Positions 39,418 to 48,951 of a stretch of 64,000 nt of DNA are shown here, piece by piece. Every line of letters starts with the position of its first letter. Position 1 is the stretch's first letter. The notes under the pieces are model-generated. The model searched no databases and was not told the origin of the DNA. It saw only the letters and a program-made list of their open reading frames with translations. Both the position numbers and the translations under genes were made by a program. Source of the DNA: Saprospiraceae bacterium (GTDB lineage Bacteria; Bacteroidota; Bacteroidia; Chitinophagales; Saprospiraceae); contig JADJNF010000007.1 in NCBI GenBank assembly GCA_016714445.1, positions 62,001 through 126,000 of the forward strand, written 5' to 3'.

Positions 39418-39888
39418 TTAAGTATTGCCTTTGGCATCATCTAAAGGATGATGAGTGTGCTCAGTTGTGCAAAGGTGTTTAAAATTCTGATACATGTCTT
39501 TTATCATACCTTTGTACAAGCTACCCAAATTCTGAGAGCTGAAGCCAAATGGATTCCGTCCTAAAAAATGATGGAAATACCAGCAAACAAACATCCAGTC
39601 AAATTCATTATTGTCACTGATAAAAATGGGGCGCCCTGCCACATGATCATTCATCCATTTTTCAAGTCGCTCCAGGACTGATTTTGGGTCATCAAATAGC
39701 AAAGTTTCCTCCCGACTAAGACCGGATACCGCCAATACATCAGGAATAAACATATCTGAAATAGGACTGAGCTGACTGTAAAATGTTTTATCCAGTTGTT
39801 CGTCCACTACAACAGCGCCTATGGAAATCATTGAGTAATCTCCCGGTATAGGTCCGTCTGATTCTATGTCTACCATAATATAAGGCAT
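39418..39888 (-). CDS. DnaQ-like 3'-5' exoribonuclease/exonuclease
   Basis: The 156-residue protein has DEDDh exonuclease motifs: VDIESDG at residues 6-12 (Asp and Glu metal ligands), NNEFDWMFV around 95, and HHPLDDAKGN at the end with the catalytic His and last Asp. It would degrade RNA or DNA ends processively using two metal ions. The frame ends right after KGNT. Reading through this TAA continues AMLAMKS, a TAG, then MGLRF and a TAA at 39376-39378, which is how such proteins usually end. The catalytic set is complete without it. Confidence 0.82.
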   Translation of the reverse strand: MPYIMVDIESDGPIPGDYSMISIGAVVVDEQLDKTFYSQLSPISDMFIPDVLAVSGLSREETLLFDDPKSVLERLEKWMNDHVAGRPIFISDNNEFDWMFVCWYFHHFLGRNPFGFSSQNLGSLYKGMIKDMYQNFKHLCTTEHTHHPLDDAKGNT

Positions 39889-39924
39889 ATTGTCATTTTA
39901 ATGGTTTATAAACAAGACTTCTTT

Positions 39925-40233
39925 TTATGAGTGTTTTGATCTTTCTCTATATAAAGAAAGTATCAACGCTATACCAACTAGAACATCTATAATATTCCAC
40001 AATTCTCTACCTAAAGATATTTTGATAATCGGTTGAAACAACATTGCCAATACAATGTAGATAAACATGGCATTTTGGTTACCTGATTGATTCAAGAGTA
40101 ATGCCATGTAGGCAAACCCGCACATAGCCAGAAATCTTACCAGCTGATAATAACCACATGGTATATCCAGAAGACATATGAAAAACAGAATCGCAAGACC
40201 TAATTTTATAAATAAATTTTTATAATATATCAT
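39925..40233 (-). CDS. Small membrane protein, DUF6804-like
   Basis: The 102-residue protein has four membrane segments (LGLAILFFICLL, YQLVRFLAMCGFAYMALLL, NAMFIYIVLAMLFQP, WNIIDVLVGIALIL). The order DIPCGYYQLVRF then FQPIIKISLGRELWNIID resembles the DUF6804 family of small bacterial membrane proteins of unknown function; this is from memory. It lies 36 bases upstream of the exonuclease gene on the same strand, so they may be co-transcribed. Confidence 0.7.
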   Translation of the reverse strand: MIYYKNLFIKLGLAILFFICLLDIPCGYYQLVRFLAMCGFAYMALLLNQSGNQNAMFIYIVLAMLFQPIIKISLGRELWNIIDVLVGIALILSLYRERSKHS

Positions 40234-40360
40234 ACAACCTTTTATGAGTAATTGAGCAGCAAAGATTTTTATTTAAACCCAAAGTATATTCTATTTCTAT
40301 TTTTAAATCTACTCCGAAAAATCTTAAAAGTATAAAATAGAAAAAAAAATTTACTAAGTT

Positions 40361-40410
40361 GATAATCCGACGTTTCCCTTCAGGGGCAGGGTAAAAAACG
40401 TTAGATTATC
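40361..40410 (-). terminator. Imperfect hairpin downstream of the 41498 gene
   Basis: GATAATCCGACGTTT (40361-40375) pairs with AAACGTTAGATTATC (40396-40410) apart from two positions, and an inner CCCT/AGGG pair closes the loop. It lies 53 bases after the stop at 40464, so it is a candidate terminator, although the T tract is weak. Confidence 0.45.
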
Positions 40411-40463
40411 ATACCATTTTAGTATTTGGAGCGGACTCATTTTTAAAATCCAAAAAACCACTT

Positions 40464-41498
40464 CTACCTCACCACCGTCACACTTCCTTTATATACTTTC
40501 CTGATCCCATTGACAAAGGTAACATCTGCCATCCACGAATAAGCGCCTTGGGGCACGATAGCACCCTGATAGGTACCATCCCATGATTCCATTGGTGAAG
40601 TTTTTTCCAATTTATCAGATGTCCAAACAGCTTGTCCCCAGGGTGAGTATACTGATATTTTATAGGTCGATAAACCAACACCGACAGGTTTTAATACTTT
40701 CACATCACCATCGCCATATTCCGGAGAAAGGGCATTAGGTGCAAAAAAAGTAGTAATCCATTCAGGGGCAACAGGTTTGGTAATGCTATCTATACAAGTG
40801 TAAAGTCCATTATTGTCATTATAAACAGTGAGCTTGACCAATAGATTTCTGTTGATGTCATACTCATGTACCGGACTCTCCTCATCCGACATATTGCCAT
40901 CGCCAAAGTCCCAAAGTGAACGATCATAATCGATAGATAAATTATTAAATCTTACTTCTCCTAATGTATTTTCATCATATCCACCCTGGTAATCAAAATC
41001 TGCAATCGGACTATCATAAATACGTATTGGTACAGCCAATGAAAATGTATCTTTACAAAACGCATTATAAGTAGCAATCAAAGTAATACCGTAAGTCCCG
41101 GATGCTTCAAAGATCAATTCAGGTTGAGACACAGTGGTTGTTCCTTGACTTTCTATATTCCAAAGATATGATACGGCATTTGTACTTTTATTTTCAATCA
41201 ATAGTATATCTCCTTCACAAGCTTGCTCCCTTACTGAAAAGTCCGCTTTGGGCTGCAGGTATATATCCAGGGTCTTGTGGATGGTATCTGCACATAAAAA
41301 TTCATTCTGTACAATTAATGAAACATCATTTGTTGATGCTGAACCAAAAATATGATTAAAATTCGGATCCTGACTTAACATAGATCCGTTTACATACCAT
41401 ACATTATCAATATTACCAATAGAATTATTGATAAACTCAACAAACATGGGTGCGCCACAAACTGAATCTTTTTGAATATCAAATTCTGCATAGATCAT
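40464..41498 (-). pseudogene. C-terminal part of a gliding-motility-type (T9SS type B, CHU_C) PKD protein
   Basis: The 344-residue frame holds PKD-like modules (for example PKADFSVREQACEGDILLI and SLWDFGDGNMSDEESPVHEY) and ends in a CHU_C type B sorting domain: FFAPNALSPEYGDGD, YSPWGQAVWTSD, WDGTYQGAIVPQGAYSWM. Members are usually above 1000 residues with a signal peptide. Here an in-frame TGA lies ten codons upstream of the first ATG and no signal peptide exists. The piece is probably the remains of a longer surface protein, or its 5' part was displaced. Confidence 0.72.
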
Positions 41499-41571
41499 TT
41501 GAATAAGCTGAATTAGTAGGCCACTTCATAGTATTAAGTTTTGAAAAATTTGTTATTAAGAGAAAAACTTA

Positions 41572-43602
41572 TTAATTTTTTTTCTCATCTTTATTTTTCT
41601 TATTTTTATCGATCTTTTTTAATGCAGCATCAAATAATAGTGCACCACCCAAAACTATTATCCCTGTTTTTGTATCTGCAGCTTTTTTTGACTTAAGTGA
41701 TTCAGGTTGACCCAGTTTACCTTTTTTTCCATTAAATTCAAAATCTCCTGTCGAGCCACTAATTTTCAAGTAGGAAATATCCATTATTTGGTTCATACCT
41801 ACCTCAAACTCCGCAAAGCATTGCACTGGTGTATTAAGTATAAGTTCTGATCTTTCACTTCCTGATCCGATCTCAATATAGGTAGCATTGTATGTATTAT
41901 TTTTTCTATCTTTTAACTCAGTTTGATAAGCCCTGGAACTAAAATCAAGTACTTGTTGGCTATTATTTTTGTTGGTAAGGAAAAAAGTAAGAATTGCCTT
42001 ATTGCCTATTTGTTCGAATTTACTTATTTTAATATTTACATCTCCTTCTGTTAATTCTCCCAATAGGTTCTCTTTCGGTGGTAAAATAACTGATGCAGAA
42101 TTGCTGCTGATTGTCTTTTTACTTAAAAGGGTTTGAGATTCAGTCTCAACAATAGGAATACCAAAGAATTCGAAATTATTTTCATAACCTTTTATATTTA
42201 AATAGCTTAATTTTTCTATATTACCAATGCCTATTGTAAATTCAATTTTACATTTTAAGTTTATCCCTGATATAAGTTGCGCATTATTACCTGTATTCCC
42301 AAGGTATATAGCATTGCCTTTAAATTCAAGACCTGATTGATCTTGAAATCTACAATAATGTGCCGGAATTGAAACTTCCTTTTTACTTTGAGATGAAGAA
42401 GTATTAGTCAAAGTAAAATAAAGATTTCCTTTAGAACCGTTCTGATCAAAGTGATTGATAACGCATTTTACACCTTTGTCGATAGATTGCGCTAAATTTC
42501 TATTAACATCCAATTCTAATTTTTTTGGGTTTATTAGAGTGTTTTCAATATTTAAGTCAGTAACATTCTTGTTAATATTTAGAAAGGTAAAATCTTGTGA
42601 ATATCCATGGATATTTAATTTCTCAATTTTGTCTACCACGTTAGCTCCAACATTGAATGTTAGCTCGCAATTAATAGGAGTGTTATAAATTAAATTTGTG
42701 TTATTTTCCTTATTTCCCATTTTTATTGAAAATCCGTTGTATACATATCCCTCTTGATCAACTAATGACGAGTAATGAGGTGGAAAACTTGCTTCAATTG
42801 AAGTCATACTACTATTTAGATTTACTAATGTGTATTTTACTTTAAAACTCTGTCCATTTTGCTCGTAATCAGTTATAGTACATTTTATTTGCTTGTCTTC
42901 TTGGTATGCTAATCCATTAATATTTTTCTTACTATCGCTAATTGTTTTAGTTATTTCTCCATTGAAGAATGTACTAAGTGTTAACATCATCACATCAGCG
43001 CGTAATACGGTTCCTACCCCTTCATCATCAACATCTGACAACATACCTAAATATACCTTACTCATGCCGTCATTAACGAATAGTGCACTTCCACTCCATC
43101 CTTTAACGATTATCATGGCCGAGTTCGTTGGAGAAATGGAAATATACTCGACATCTTTCTGGATTATGTTTACATCTATTATTCTAACAGATCCTGATTT
43201 TTCTGTGATTTCCAAAAACCCATTATTATTTCTATTAAGAATTTGACTATAAGATTTAGGGAGGATCCACTGAGCACATTCTTGACCACCACTTTGATCT
43301 AAACGTAAAATCGCTAAATCATAAGGTGCGTTTTGTAATAATTCACACGAAGATTTGGTAGCATTACTCCCATATACATTTAAGATTGTGGAACTCTTTT
43401 CAACAACGTGATACGGTGTAATGACAAAACACTCATTACCACGTGGGCGCAAGATTCCACGGCCTATCTGTGATGATTCAACGAAAACAGTATTTTGTGA
43501 AAATGAACTATCAATAAAAAAAGTTATAATGATAGAATAGACCAAAATTATATTAATTATACTTTTGTACTTTTGGTTCTCTAAAAAAATTGATGGAGTC
43601 AT
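41572..43602 (-). CDS. Secreted trypsin-like serine protease with a triplicated C-terminal domain and membrane anchor
   Basis: 676 residues. Signal peptide (to about 36), then a chymotrypsin-fold protease with His65 (ITPYHVV), Asp95 (YDLAILRL) and Ser170 (KGWSGSALF). After it come three copies of a domain of about 103 residues (239-343, 378-481, 523-624), each opening like ITDYEQNG/INHFDQNG/ISKFEQIG and ending with a G-Y-or-S-x4-F-x-F strand. I do not recognise this domain. A hydrophobic segment (646-661) and a Lys-rich tail follow. The protease is likely tethered to the envelope and faces the periplasm. It is the last gene of a three-gene operon, overlapping the upstream one by 50 bases. Confidence 0.78.
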   Translation of the reverse strand: MTPSIFLENQKYKSIINIILVYSIIITFFIDSSFSQNTVFVESSQIGRGILRPRGNECFVITPYHVVEKSSTILNVYGSNATKSSCELLQNAPYDLAILRLDQSGGQECAQWILPKSYSQILNRNNNGFLEITEKSGSVRIIDVNIIQKDVEYISISPTNSAMIIVKGWSGSALFVNDGMSKVYLGMLSDVDDEGVGTVLRADVMMLTLSTFFNGEITKTISDSKKNINGLAYQEDKQIKCTITDYEQNGQSFKVKYTLVNLNSSMTSIEASFPPHYSSLVDQEGYVYNGFSIKMGNKENNTNLIYNTPINCELTFNVGANVVDKIEKLNIHGYSQDFTFLNINKNVTDLNIENTLINPKKLELDVNRNLAQSIDKGVKCVINHFDQNGSKGNLYFTLTNTSSSQSKKEVSIPAHYCRFQDQSGLEFKGNAIYLGNTGNNAQLISGINLKCKIEFTIGIGNIEKLSYLNIKGYENNFEFFGIPIVETESQTLLSKKTISSNSASVILPPKENLLGELTEGDVNIKISKFEQIGNKAILTFFLTNKNNSQQVLDFSSRAYQTELKDRKNNTYNATYIEIGSGSERSELILNTPVQCFAEFEVGMNQIMDISYLKISGSTGDFEFNGKKGKLGQPESLKSKKAADTKTGIIVLGGALLFDAALKKIDKNKKNKDEKKN

Positions 43603-44455
43603 AGGTAAAAGTAATTATTGTTGTTAAAATTAAAATAAATCCAATTATTATTGATAAAAGGGAAAATTTTGAATCATTTTTAAATCTATCTAAAATGTTT
43701 GCTTTTATTTCGTAATCACTAGAGCTTAATGCATCAATTGGTCCAGGTTTTACAATTTTAGCTGTCTTAGCCATTATCCTATATGAAACAGTCATTCCTG
43801 CATTTTCATTAAAATTGACAAACCCAAATCCTTTTCCAATAGGTTCATTTATCACAAATTGGTCACCTATCTGCAAAAACTTCTTACTTGCTTCAAAATT
43901 GGATGAAATATACTTAGTCTTGCCTATCATATTTATTTCTCCTTCTTTTAGAATTGCTGTACTTTCATCCTTAATTTCATAGTCAATTTTTTTACCTAAA
44001 TCAATGTTTCCATCTATTCTGATAATTTGACTTTTTCCAGCCCTATATTCACTCTCAATATTATTAATATCAATTTCATTGTAATTCGAGAGTTCTTTTA
44101 TATGCTCTTTTCCATCTAGTGTTATCCAAGAAAGATTGCCTACTGATTTTTGACCATCAAAGGTGATAGTTGCAGGGCCAAAGCCAACTCTTTCTATGGT
44201 TACATCGATGCTGTCGTTTATGTCAAGTGTACCAGTAAATGATTGTAAAATGGGCACAGTATCTTCTGCCCAAATTGTAACATTATTTAAATTGACTTTG
44301 CTGTTATTTTTATCTAATGACAAGAATTTAACTCTCTCTGTATTTGCAGATATGTAGTATGTTGTATATATTGGTAAAAAGCAGTAAAATAGAAATACAC
44401 CAATAATTAGAAATAATCCAACAATAAGTGTATTTTTTTGGTTTTTTATTTTCAT
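43553..44455 (-). CDS. Membrane protein with two end anchors and an extracytoplasmic domain, unknown family
   Basis: 300 residues with membrane segments at about 12-32 (VGLFLIIGVFLFYCFLPIY) and 262-285 (LLSIIIGFILILTTIITFTY), so the domain between (about 40-255) is outside the cytoplasm. It is beta-rich with a Gly-rich turn (GKGFGFVNFNENAG). Two short anchors around an outer domain is a sensor- or scaffold-like layout. Its start overlaps the stop of the upstream gene by four bases (ATGA) and its 3' end overlaps the protease gene, so the three products are made together. I found no family match. Confidence 0.65.
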   Translation of the reverse strand: MKIKNQKNTLIVGLFLIIGVFLFYCFLPIYTTYYISANTERVKFLSLDKNNSKVNLNNVTIWAEDTVPILQSFTGTLDINDSIDVTIERVGFGPATITFDGQKSVGNLSWITLDGKEHIKELSNYNEIDINNIESEYRAGKSQIIRIDGNIDLGKKIDYEIKDESTAILKEGEINMIGKTKYISSNFEASKKFLQIGDQFVINEPIGKGFGFVNFNENAGMTVSYRIMAKTAKIVKPGPIDALSSSDYEIKANILDRFKNDSKFSLLSIIIGFILILTTIITFTYDSINFFREPKVQKYN

Positions 44456-45165
44456 AGTTTGATAGGAACTGGATATGAGTTAACTTTTCTTGTACTTCCA
44501 ACTTTTACGCGTTGAACCAAAGCAAAAGTGGATGATTTCGAAATATACTTTTTGGGTATACTACACAAACAGTTAAAAGCGATGTGGGAGTTTGTCTTTA
44601 GTTTTTTACAATCCAGTTCTTCAGTACTTCCATTTAAATTAGTAATACTAAATTTCGTAATATTTTCGGAATTAACTAGTAAGTAAATAGAATCTTGTTG
44701 GGCGTTCGTGTTTGACCAAGATGAAACATAAATATTATAGTCTTCGCTTGAACAAGATTGGGCGGCTTTTGAAAGTATTGCAATATCTTTTTTTTCAAAC
44801 TTTGACAACTTTTCTTGATATGAACTCGGCAAATTGAAAACTTGATTTCCCGGACTCATATTTGATATATCATATTCTAGAGATGCTTCATACCTGCCAT
44901 CCTTTGAACTTATTTCAACACATAGTTTCGATGCTTTTTGTGTTGGTATTTCAACGTGGAAATTAGAAGGGTTTATTTTAGAGTTAGAAAACTCATTCAT
45001 CAATCCTACCCTGATATCTCCACTTACAGGTACTTTATCATACCATACTTCCCAATTAGGTTTTGGTTTTAATGGGTTTAATGGTTCTTTAATTTGTGCA
45101 TAAAGGTTATCGATTAATGAAATTAATAAAATACTAAACAAAACATTCTTATAAACGGTTATCAT
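44452..45165 (-). CDS. Secreted protein of unknown family, first gene of the protease operon
   Basis: 237 residues with a signal peptide ending LIDNLYAQ. The mature protein is beta-rich with several cysteines (VEISSK, CKKL, FNCLCSI) that could form disulfides. There is no T9SS tail, so it likely stays in the periplasm or is released. It opens an operon with the two-anchor membrane protein and the trypsin-like protease. A partner, substrate or inhibitor of the protease is possible by position only. No clear TAnnTTTG box was found in front. Confidence 0.62.
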   Translation of the reverse strand: MITVYKNVLFSILLISLIDNLYAQIKEPLNPLKPKPNWEVWYDKVPVSGDIRVGLMNEFSNSKINPSNFHVEIPTQKASKLCVEISSKDGRYEASLEYDISNMSPGNQVFNLPSSYQEKLSKFEKKDIAILSKAAQSCSSEDYNIYVSSWSNTNAQQDSIYLLVNSENITKFSITNLNGSTEELDCKKLKTNSHIAFNCLCSIPKKYISKSSTFALVQRVKVGSTRKVNSYPVPIKL

Positions 45166-45693
45166 TTCTTTAGATCATTATTAAAAATGCAATTATAATA
45201 ATTTATTTTAGAAAAATACATACTTTTACCTTAAAGTTTAGGTGTTAAATTTCTTTTAATAAATTTTCAAAAATTAATAAAATAATTCTCACCATATTCG
45301 CAATTTTTTGATCATCCCTATCAGCCCCAATGCCCATCAGGTAATCTCTTCCTTTATTCTAAGATGGCTGCAATAATTATTTAATTATCCTATTTGTGCC
45401 TCTTTAATTGCAAATCTATCGATCAGCGCCAGTACAATCATAGAAATAACACCTTTGTCTAATCTTACTTTTATAGGCGGCAACCTAAATATTAATAATA
45501 GCAATAACTTAACCAAACCCACAGGACTCTACAAGGTACTACGTGTTTCTGTTATATGACTACATAATTTTGATAATCCTGAAGTTCCGAATTATGTTGA
45601 CTATTTAATAGCAACTCCTATCGCTCCAAATATAAAAGAGTACCCGAATGAAATAAAAAATTGAATAAACCATGATAAAAAAGAGAGATCAAT
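45166..45693. other. Non-coding stretch with a possible gene relic
   Basis: About 530 bases. Around 45455-45540 the plus strand reads TFIGGNLNINNSNNLTKPTG, similar to the receptor-L-domain type of repeat, but stops follow at once. No terminator or promoter was recognised. Confidence 0.3.
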
Positions 45694-46184
45694 ATTTCAT
45701 ATATATCGGGTAAAATTATCTGCTGGTCAATGTATTACATCTTTTTAACGGAAAAGTCAATCATCAATTTATCACCGGCATCATGATGCAAAACCATGGT
45801 GGCTTACTTTGATCTTGAGTATTGCTGCAGGTGGTAACAAAATTGACTATTACCATAATGAGCGCCTTTATGTGATCAATACTCTTCCCATAACAAATGG
45901 CGGGTGACACCTTTCTTTTTGAGTTCAGCCATAAAATAAGGCATGCGCTCCAAAAGGACTTCGTGTCGATCATCGCTGTATGATGGGTTGCCACCTTGAA
46001 ATCGGCCTTCCAATAACGGATCGTCGAGTTTTAATAAGTCATCAACGAAGCATTGAAGCACCGCAAATTTGAGCAAAAAACTCTTATCTGTGTTTTTGCT
46101 CATCCCTGTATGGCGTAAGATATATTTTAGCCCGTGACCATCTGTGTGGAATAATAATAACTGTTTAATAGTGCTAATAAGCAT
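45694..46184 (-). pseudogene. istA: IS21-family transposase IstA remnant (N-terminal part)
   Basis: The reading frame from ATG 46184 matches IstA of Bacteroidetes IS21 elements: TIKQLLLFHTDGHGLKYILR (HTH region), LDDPLLEGRFQGGNPSYSD, YFMAELKKKGVTRHLLWEEY. Beyond a TGA it continues in the same frame with SQFCYHLQQY, a TAA, TMVLHHDAGDKLMIDF, a TAA and YIDQ. Three in-frame stops show real decay rather than an indel error. The catalytic D,D,E core and the istB gene are missing, so the element cannot move. Confidence 0.8.
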
Positions 46185-46271
46185 GATTTTACCCCCCATT
46201 CCTAAGAGGTTATATGATTGAATTTGGATCAATCATAAAAGTAGTAACCATACTAAACTATCAATCTGGGG

Positions 46272-46453
46272 GGGTCATTATGCTCTGGAATAAATGGCAT
46301 CCCTATATGATGAAGAAGGTCAATATGCTCCGAAATTACCATCCCTGAATAAGATGTAAGGAAATCAACATGTGCCGGAATGTCAGAAAAACCAGCCTAC
46401 GTTCGTACTCTGTTTTTATTCTGTTTTAGGGGGTCAACATGATCCGGTGTATC
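46272..46453. repeat. Degenerate repeats resembling an IS21 terminus
   Basis: Four related copies of GGTCAATATGCTCCG-like sequence occur at 46272, 46317, 46361 and 46430, each followed by a similar AT-rich stretch. IS21 elements carry several transposase-binding repeats at each end, so this is likely the left end of the istA remnant, 88 bases upstream of its start. Confidence 0.55.
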
Positions 46454-46645
46454 CAAATCTAAAAGCAATGGTTTTGAACCCCTCGAATACTGGAAGGGCG
46501 ACATCGCCGAGAGATGTTTTATTTTTACACTTTTTACCGATCTGAAGCTGACCGAAAAAGCAAAATTTTTTTCAAGTAAATGCTCCTTGATCTCTGCCAA
46601 TGGCATCGATCTGACGAAGTGGATTACTCTGAAATCCTTCGATCC

Positions 46646-46975
46646 TTCGCCATTGCCCACATCCTGTCTAACATCAACCCATTTATCTCCGATCTATCAC
46701 TTGCAGAACGTTGTTAGTGTAAAAAATTAATTCCGGATAAATCCTACTTTGTAAACATTTACCCGAATCCATCTAAAGGTCTATTTTACATCGACATCCC
46801 TGACTACAAAGGGCCTTTCATCATGAAGATTTCCAATCAATCTGGTAAGCTTCTCGAAACTCATCATTTGACGTATTCAGGATTGATGACGTGGAGGCTA
46901 AAAACGGGAATCTATATTTTGAATCTTCAGCTTTTCGATCAACAGTCTTATGAAATAATGATTCTAATAAATTGA
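46646..46975 (+). pseudogene. Orphan T9SS sorting domain with an in-frame stop, paralogue of 61135-61506
   Basis: The frame reads SNINPFISDLSLAERC, a TAG, then CKKLIPDKSYFVNIYPNPSK and on to GLFYIDIPDYKGPF, LLETHHLTYSGLMTWRL and a stop at 46973-46975. This is a T9SS type A domain. It is clearly related to the orphan tail at 61135-61506 (shared SKGLFYI, LLETHHL and INPFI blocks). No signal peptide or passenger precedes it. It is best seen as a decayed cassette. Confidence 0.65.
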
Positions 46976-47039
46976 GATAAAAAAATGCCAAAGGTAAAAT
47001 GCTCACATAATAACAATGTTTAGAATCAATTCGTCATTT

Positions 47040-47998
47040 TTATTCTTTTACCTTCTTTAATAACACGTCAAGCTCTTTTTTATAATCAAAATCCTGTTCC
47101 GTTTGCAGTGTTTTGACCAGCGAATCCCACTTGGCTTTTGACTTCGGTAGTTGTGCTGAGTAAGCCAAAAGCAGATGCCATCGGGCTTCATTATGCAATG
47201 GCAGTAATTCATCTTCTGAAATGGGTTTCCAGCAAGTGACTGCAGAAGCATAGTCTTTCAGATTATAATTAATATGACCTCTCAAATAAGCTTGCGTGCT
47301 TTCTTCCTTTTTGGATGCACTTCCTAATTGTTTCAAAGCTTTTTTAAAATCTTTATTCTTAAAGAGGTACAATGCTTGATTATAATCATTATTGAAATCA
47401 TTATTGGCATCAGATTTAAGTGTGCCGTAAAGATGTGATGGTTCGTCATAGAGGTCATTGGATATCTCAGCATAAGCCAAAATCTCTGGTTCTGGTATGG
47501 GTGTTATTGTAATGTTGTCGTTAGTCTGCTTTGCATCTGCCATTTTATTTTCTTGTGATGGTAGTTCCTTCGGTTCATAATTGGAGCTATCAATCTGGAC
47601 TATAGTTTGGGTAGAATCAGTATCATTGTTGGCGATGGTAGTCTCAGATTGATGTTTATTACTGGAAAGATTGTTCCATATTAAAACCGTGACACTTAAG
47701 AGACCAACAAAAGCAGCGGCTATTTGCCACAAAGCAAATCTTTTTTTTATGTCTATGGAAATTACGGGGGTATCTTCTTGTGGTTCTGTAAAAACCGGCG
47801 GCTTTTCTTTCCAGGTTTTCATTTTTGCCTTTAAATCCTGTGCCACTAACCTTTCTATCCCTCATAGGTAAAAACAAAAGCTTTATATTCTTGTTGAATC
47901 GAACTATTGCTAGCTAATTCTTTTTCAAAAATTGCTTTTTCTTCAGGTGACATTGTACCCGTGTAGTAAGACTGATATCTTATTTCTTGTTCATTCAT
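47040..47998 (-). CDS. Anti-sigma-factor-like membrane protein with TPR-like tail (frameshifted)
   Basis: The ATG at 47998 overlaps the stop of the ECF sigma gene (ATGA). The first 48 residues (MNEQEIRYQSYYTGTMSPEE, then KAIFEKELAS) form the short cytoplasmic domain of anti-sigma factors. One added G at 47859-47861 joins it to the rest: IERLVAQDLKAKMKTW, one membrane segment (LWQIAAAFVGLLSVTVLIW), an acidic linker and a C-terminal helical, TPR-like periplasmic domain (ALYLFKNKDFKKALKQLG). About 319 residues. It would hold the sigma factor inactive until an envelope signal arrives. The lack of a zinc motif leaves the anti-sigma call to context and topology. Confidence 0.72.
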
Positions 47999-48588
47999 GA
48001 CAAACTAATATTTAAAGTTTCCAATACATCGGGACGACTGATGAAATAATCTCGTAGGCGCTCGCGACATCTATAGGCTTGCTTTTTGGCCATTTCAGGA
48101 CTACTAAATCCCATCAAAGTTACCAACTCCTTGTTCTCATATCCAAGTTTAGCATAAGTGAGCAGCTCCTTGCACCTGGCATCCAGGTGATTGAGTCCTT
48201 CATTGATCAAATCTTTTCTTTCGTCACCTATCATTTGCCCTTCAGGACTTTCCACCCAATCTTTGATCATATTTGCATCAAAGGCTTCCGTCTTTCCTGA
48301 TTTTTTGCGTTTATGGCCGAGATAAGCCCACTTAAATATAGAGATCAAATACGTTTTGAGACTACAATTTTCCCTGAAAGTCAAGTTACGAATATTACGA
48401 TCAAAGATGATGATGGCTTCCTGAAACATGTCTTCAAAAACATCTTCGCCGTCACCATAATCTTTGACATATTTCGTGCAATATGTGTTGATGCTCTCAT
48501 CTCCATAAAACTGGTACAATGCCCAGTCCCTTTTTCTTTCGTTTCCACTTTTGATGGCTTCCATTAATTGCTGATCGTTTGGTTTCAA
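47995..48588 (-). CDS. ECF-type RNA polymerase sigma factor
   Basis: 197 residues with region 2 (about 25-95, with YGDGEDVFEDMFQEAIIIF, the -10-binding and core-binding part) and region 4 (about 130-185, LDARCKELLTYAKLGYENKE, then LVTLMGFSS and AKKQAYRCRERL, the -35 reading HTH). The order and size are those of Bacteroidetes sigma-70 ECF factors. Its stop overlaps the start of the anti-sigma-like gene, so they are coupled. The secreted-enzyme genes 48952-59770 lie divergently next to it and could be its targets. Confidence 0.9.
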   Translation of the reverse strand: MKPNDQQLMEAIKSGNERKRDWALYQFYGDESINTYCTKYVKDYGDGEDVFEDMFQEAIIIFDRNIRNLTFRENCSLKTYLISIFKWAYLGHKRKKSGKTEAFDANMIKDWVESPEGQMIGDERKDLINEGLNHLDARCKELLTYAKLGYENKELVTLMGFSSPEMAKKQAYRCRERLRDYFISRPDVLETLNISLS

Positions 48589-48951
48589 TGTATTAGTGTT
48601 TGTAATTTTAAATAGGTACCCAACGGAATGTCAAAAATAATTAAATTTTTAAAAAAAACAGGTTTCCATGTCCATAATATAGCTAAAACAACAAGGAAAG
48701 GTATTTATGAATAAGTGATTATGTTATCTTTTTACATACCGGAACCAGAAAATGCTATTATACATCTGGTAATTAAATTATTGGATACAAACTCTCTCCT
48801 GCTAACCTTATTGCCGGAAGGGACAACTTACCTCCTATCAAAAATTTTGCAACAAAATAAAAATTGAACTGTCGTGGGTACCTTTGGAGAATGATTAGCA
48901 CTAAAGGTCATTATGAAACATTTTAATCACCTTATTTAAATTTTAAACCTC
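48589..48951. other. Divergent intergenic region between the sigma factor and the secreted-enzyme genes
   Basis: 363 bases, AT-rich. No TAnnTTTG box with correct spacing was found on either side, and no hairpin. An ECF-type promoter could lie here but its consensus is unknown to me. Confidence 0.45.

Noticed and set aside
41572..45165. Interpretation as a known antiphage protease system
   Set aside because: The protease and its partners carry export signals or outer domains, whereas known trypsin-containing defence modules act in the cytoplasm with NTPase or sensor partners that are absent here.
46397..46660. 87-codon leftward frame between istA and the orphan T9SS tail
   Set aside because: Part of it is translation of the IS21-end-like repeats; no family, no start context.
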